From an archaeon (GTDB lineage: Archaea > Nanobdellota > Nanobdellia > Pacearchaeales > GW2011-AR1), in assembly GCA_027341315.1 (NCBI GenBank), contig DAIENA010000025.1, positions 1 through 7,496 of the forward strand: 7,496 nucleotides of DNA, written 5' to 3'. Each line of letters starts with the position of its first letter. Position 1 is the stretch's first letter. This document shows positions 5,387 to 7,496 of this stretch, piece after piece. A program made the position numbers and the translations under genes. The notes under the pieces were generated by a model, which was given only the letters and a program-made list of their open reading frames with translations, made no database searches and had not been told where the DNA came from.

Positions 5387-5645
5387 TGAAAGTGAATTGA
5401 ATAAGAAAGATTACATCCCTTTTGTGGGATTATTTAAGTATGGAATTAGAAATTCAGAGATACTTGGGGAAGCAACTGACACTTTTTTTGATAACTTTAA
5501 TTTAAAAAATGTTAAGGATTATATAAATACTAAACATATTCTCGAGAGAGCGGGGCTTTTAACATTATATAACGCAACTATTTTAGTTGGAACAATTGAT
5601 GCAGTTAATTCTGGATTAAATTTTTTGGAGAAATTAATTAAATAG
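5382..5645 (+). CDS. Unknown 87-residue small protein
   Basis: I recognise no family. From the ATG the product reads MDESELNKKDYIPFVGLFKY and continues with a charged middle (residues 24-56). It ends in a hydrophobic or amphipathic segment, AGLLTLYNATILVGTIDAVN (57-76), which could be one membrane helix or a buried helix, and then NFLEKLIK. A peripheral or single-pass membrane protein is possible. A TTG at 5364 would add six residues, but the TATA box at -26 and the duplicated start segment both point to 5382. Its TAG stop overlaps the TATA element of the next gene, 20 nt before that gene's ATG, so the two probably act as a pair. The gene has only 3 CpG in 264 nt, in sharp contrast to the protease upstream. 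Confidence 0.8.
   Translation: MDESELNKKDYIPFVGLFKYGIRNSEILGEATDTFFDNFNLKNVKDYINTKHILERAGLLTLYNATILVGTIDAVNSGLNFLEKLIK
5638..5645 (+). promoter_or_regulatory. TATA-like promoter of the 86-residue gene, overlapping the upstream stop
   Basis: TTAAATAG lies 21-28 bp before the ATG at 5666 and includes the TAG stop of the upstream gene. Because the copy-1 counterpart sits in a good promoter, a second independent promoter is plausible here, though co-transcription with the upstream gene is equally possible. Confidence 0.45.
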
Positions 5646-5670
5646 TTTGAGAGGATAAAATTGATATGGA
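5638..5670 (+). repeat. Duplicated promoter-start segment, copy 2
   Basis: This is the partner of 5354-5386. It carries the same TTAAATAG, then four mismatches, then the identical 19-mer ending in ATGGA. It spans the end of the 87-residue gene and the first codons of the 86-residue gene. The two downstream proteins are not visibly related, so the repeat is not simply the edge of a tandem gene duplication. Confidence 0.85.
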
Positions 5671-5926
5671 AAAACATGGAAATGCTTATGTTGTTTGGGG
5701 AAAATCTGAAAGTTATGTTGCGAATTTAGAAAGCAGAGGATTTACTATTCTTGAAGAAAAAAATGCAAAGACTAAACTAATTTATGGAAATAATTTAGGT
5801 TTTGTTTTGGGCAATATATGGGGCAATGAAATCCTTGTATTATTTGACTACAAAGAAGACGCATCAAAAAACAAGGAATTAAGGAACAAAATTAATGAGT
5901 TAGAAGAAATAACTAGAAATTTTTAA
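5666..5926 (+). CDS. Unknown small protein, paralogue of the 106-381 gene (MExHGNAY family)
   Basis: This 86-residue protein begins MEKHGNAYVVW and is a clear relative of the 91-residue product at 106-381: 24 of the first 68 residues are identical without gaps, plus a matching C-terminal helix. Conserved points are the HGNAY start, LE (21-22), F26, I28, E30, N33, the glycine in FVLGNI (46-51) and ILV (56-58). The pattern suggests a small soluble alpha/beta domain ending in a highly charged helix (66-86). No catalytic motif, signal or membrane segment is visible. It lacks the HKIKID tail of its paralogue. It lies 20 nt after the 87-residue gene and shares its promoter-start repeat, so the two may be co-regulated. 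Only 2 CpG occur in 261 nt. Function unknown. Confidence 0.85.
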   Translation: MEKHGNAYVVWGKSESYVANLESRGFTILEEKNAKTKLIYGNNLGFVLGNIWGNEILVLFDYKEDASKNKELRNKINELEEITRNF

Positions 5927-5937
5927 TTTCCAAAATT

Positions 5938-5945
5938 CTTTTAAA
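5938..5945 (+). promoter_or_regulatory. TATA box of taw1
   Basis: CTTTTAAA, just after the stop of the 86-residue gene, is centred about 26 bp upstream of the ATG at 5967. It implies a leaderless mRNA; the spacer is a pyrimidine-rich stretch with no Shine-Dalgarno motif. Confidence 0.6.
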
Positions 5946-5966
5946 CACTCTCTTTTTTCTTTTGAT

Positions 5967-7025
5967 ATGACAATTCAGAAATTATCAAAAGAAAAACAAG
6001 AACAATTAACGGCGCTCCAAAAAAAAATTTTGATTCGGCAAGGATATCGGCTCGTCGGAAATCATTCGGCCGTGAAAATTTGCGAGTGGACGAAAAAAAG
6101 TCTACGCGGCGACGGAAATTGTTATAAGTGCACTTTTTACGGAATTCGTTCACATCAGTGCCTTCAAATGACGACGTCGATGTTTTGCGCCTCGCGATGC
6201 AAATTTTGCTGGAGAGGACAAAAAGCCCCCGTCGGAAAAACGTGGTACGGTCCGATTGATTCGCCTGAACACATAATTAATCATTCAATTGAAGAGCACC
6301 TCAAACTTCTTGCCGGATTTGGAAGCAACAAAAAAATGAATGAGAAAAAAAAGGAAGAACATAAAGACATTCGCCACGTCGCGCTTTCTTTAACAGGTGA
6401 ACCCATCACTTATCCTTTAATAAATGAAATTCTTCATGAATTTCATAAAAGAAGAATTTCAACGTTCTTAGTTACGAATGCACAATTTCCGGAGCAAATT
6501 GAAAAAATAAAAAACGTAACTCAATTGTATTTAAGTGTCGACGCTCCAACAAAAGAAAAATTAAAAACGATTGACCGGCCGCTTTTTGATGACTATTGGG
6601 AGCGAATGAATAAAAGTCTTGATATACTTTCGACCCGGCGGTACAGAACTTGCATAAGACTTACCATGTTAAAAAAAGAAAACATGGACTGCTTTGAAGA
6701 ATATGCTAAACTTATTCGTCGAGGGGCACCGGATTTTGTAGAATTAAAATCGTATGTATGGGTTGGGGAAAGTCAGAAATATTACAAAGTTGAAAATATG
6801 CCGTATATGGAAGACATGAAAGAATTCACAAAAAAACTTCTTGAATTTCTGCCGGAGTACGAGTATCTTTCACGTCACGAGCCGTCACGGGCAATTCTTC
6901 TAGGGAAAAAAACTTTGAAGAAAAAACACTGGATAAATTTTCCGAAGTTTTTTGAACTTGTCAACTCCGGCGCCGATTACGTCGCACAAGACTATTCATC
7001 GACGACGATGGAGAGTAATAAATAA
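5967..7025 (+). CDS. taw1: Taw1/TYW1: S-adenosylmethionine-dependent tRNA 4-demethylwyosine synthase
   Basis: This radical-SAM enzyme condenses N1-methylguanosine at position 37 of tRNA-Phe with a two-carbon unit from pyruvate to give the tricyclic imG-14, the second step of wybutosine-type modification that protects the reading frame. The 352-residue product has the radical-SAM cluster motif CASRCKFC (C74, C78, C81). Three upstream cysteines, C39, C52 and C65, have the 13-residue spacing known for the enzyme's second iron-sulfur cluster. K54, two residues after the middle cysteine, matches the position of the family's proposed pyruvate-binding lysine. SLTGEPITYP (141-150) is the family's SAM-binding GE motif, followed by the TIM-barrel core and the TYW1-specific C-terminus. 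It lacks the flavodoxin domain of eukaryotic TYW1, as archaeal enzymes do. The first ATG is supported by a TATA box at -26. The m1G37 methyltransferase (Trm5) is not in the window. The stop directly abuts that of the next gene. Confidence 0.97.
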   Translation: MTIQKLSKEKQEQLTALQKKILIRQGYRLVGNHSAVKICEWTKKSLRGDGNCYKCTFYGIRSHQCLQMTTSMFCASRCKFCWRGQKAPVGKTWYGPIDSPEHIINHSIEEHLKLLAGFGSNKKMNEKKKEEHKDIRHVALSLTGEPITYPLINEILHEFHKRRISTFLVTNAQFPEQIEKIKNVTQLYLSVDAPTKEKLKTIDRPLFDDYWERMNKSLDILSTRRYRTCIRLTMLKKENMDCFEEYAKLIRRGAPDFVELKSYVWVGESQKYYKVENMPYMEDMKEFTKKLLEFLPEYEYLSRHEPSRAILLGKKTLKKKHWINFPKFFELVNSGADYVAQDYSSTTMESNK

Positions 7026-7232
7026 TTATATTAAGAAATTGTAAAGAAGAGATAATAAAAAAATAATTATTGAGATTATTATAAGTGAAATAGTTGAAAA
7101 TAAAACTAACATACCCGCGCTATAACTCTTTATTTTAATTAAGAGTTCTTTTGATAAAATAATTATAAAACCAGAAAATAACCCTGAAAAAGCCCCAATA
7201 ATCATTGCTGAAAATATTTCATAAGTTATCAT
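7026..7232 (-). CDS. Small two-helix membrane protein, unknown function
   Basis: From the ATG at 7232 this is a 68-residue, very hydrophobic protein with two likely membrane helices: about 9-28 (AMIIGAFSGLFSGFIIILSK) and about 41-67 (MLVLFSTISLIIISIIIFLLSLLYNFL). A short basic loop, KELLIKIKSYS, joins them. The first helix has a GxxxG-like pattern (GAFSG, GLFSG) that could pack against a partner. I assign no function. An in-frame TTG at 7253 would overlap the preceding gene; the ATG lies 7 nt after that gene's TAA. No TATA box stands at -26, so it is probably co-transcribed with the upstream CARF-like gene and could be its membrane partner, though this is inference. The TAA stop abuts the stop of taw1. 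Composition is AT-rich with only 2 CpG. Confidence 0.7.
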   Translation of the reverse strand: MITYEIFSAMIIGAFSGLFSGFIIILSKELLIKIKSYSAGMLVLFSTISLIIISIIIFLLSLLYNFLI

Positions 7233-7239
7233 ATTTTCT

Positions 7240-7496
7240 TTACAAATAAACAATTCCGTCTTTTGTGAGTGCGACGAAGCGGATTCCGACGGGAATGTTT
7301 ATCAACGCCGAGACGAGTGCCATGTGTTCTTTTCCGTCGCCGGACGCAAGAGAAAGAGCAACTTCCATTCCGTCGAACTTTCCTTTTAACTTTTTGGAAA
7401 GTTCGTCTTTTAAATCGACTAATTTTTTGTCGAGGTCGACTTTGACGAAATCGAATTTTTTTTCATGAACGAAGTCTTTTGCAAAGTCGCTTCCGA
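7240..7496 (-). CDS. C-terminal part of a protein with a CARF-like Rossmann domain (5' end outside window)
   Basis: The minus strand is open from the window edge to a TAA at 7240-7242, giving 84 residues from GSDFAKDFVHEKKFD to KDGIVYL. The pattern is strand (FDFVKVDL), helix (KKLVDLKDELSKKLKG), strand (MEVALSL), a small-residue loop (ASGDGKEHM), helix (ALVSALINIP) and strand (GIRFVALTKDG). A strand followed by S/T-G-x-G/T-K and a helix of A/L residues is what CARF and related HFX_2341/DUF6293-type Rossmann domains show at their C-terminal half. In those families the domain can sense a nucleotide and may be joined to a winged-helix or effector domain. The N-terminal part is missing, so neither fusion nor ligand can be judged. 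It is CpG-rich (about 24 in 257 nt), like the core genes, which argues for a resident gene. The opposite-strand open frame at 7265-7468 is its shadow. Family call is tentative. Confidence 0.7.
   Translation of the reverse strand, partial: GSDFAKDFVHEKKFDFVKVDLDKKLVDLKDELSKKLKGKFDGMEVALSLASGDGKEHMALVSALINIPVGIRFVALTKDGIVYL

Noticed and set aside
5652..5665. GAGAGG/AGGATAAAATTGAT as a Shine-Dalgarno leader
   Set aside because: The spacing to the ATG (11-12 nt) is long, and a TATA element at -26 would place this sequence upstream of the transcript start; kept only as part of the repeat.
5941..6153. 70-codon - strand frame over the 5' end of taw1
   Set aside because: It is antisense to taw1 and its promoter; the real product there is motif-complete.
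7265..7468. 67-codon + strand frame at the right edge
   Set aside because: It is the shadow of the CARF-like coding frame on the - strand, which has a coherent Rossmann-like pattern and runs off the window.
1..7496. tRNA, rRNA, CRISPR arrays, transposases
   Set aside because: No cloverleaf-like sequence, no regularly spaced repeats and no transposase motifs were seen; all gaps between genes are under 110 bp and are taken up by promoters.

Overview
The window looks like a compact, AT-rich archaeal genome, most likely a small-genome DPANN lineage of the Woesearchaeota/Pacearchaeota type. This lineage assignment is inference. The archaeal assignment rests on a hypusine-site translation factor aIF5A, ribosomal protein L40e, a flavodoxin-less Taw1 wybutosine enzyme, a long archaeal SlyD-type FKBP, an archaeal-style M50 protease, FtsZ, and TATA-box promoters placed about 26 bp before the start codons.

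Layout. At 1-96 (+) is the 3' end of an unknown gene, converging on a 91-residue unknown gene (106-381, -). FtsZ (432-1529, -) is divergent from a DUF218/YdcF-like protein (1617-2153, +), which converges with 1 nt between stops on an FKBP-type prolyl isomerase (2155-2817, -). FKBP is divergent from aIF5A (2905-3294, +). Next come rpl40e (3392-3556, +, 54 codons), an unknown 88-residue protein (3605-3871, +) and an intramembrane site-2 protease with a PDZ-like insert (3919-5322, +). Two small unknown genes (5382-5645 and 5666-5926, +) precede Taw1 (5967-7025, +). Taw1 abuts the stop of a small two-helix membrane protein (7026-7232, -), which follows the 3' end of a gene whose C-terminal domain looks like a CARF-type Rossmann fold (7240-7496, -, cut by the window edge).

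The recognised genes are housekeeping: cell division, protein folding, translation (aIF5A, L40e, tRNA-Phe position 37 modification) and membrane proteolysis. They do not form one operon. Almost every gene has its own TATA box, and most transcripts are predicted to be leaderless. Only the M50 gene shows a short leader with a clear Shine-Dalgarno motif.

Three things stand out. (1) The 91- and 86-residue unknown proteins are diverged paralogues with the same start (MEQHGNAY / MEKHGNAY), on opposite strands about 5.2 kb apart, and I do not recognise the family. (2) A 33-bp promoter-plus-start-codon segment is duplicated (29/33 identical, last 19 exact) in front of two adjacent, apparently non-homologous small genes. 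(3) Genes fall into two composition classes: recognisable core genes are rich in CpG, while unknown small genes are nearly free of it (for example 2 CpG in 261 nt against about 26 in the first 274 nt of the neighbouring Taw1). This suggests a separate layer of lineage-specific or acquired small genes interspersed in a conserved backbone.
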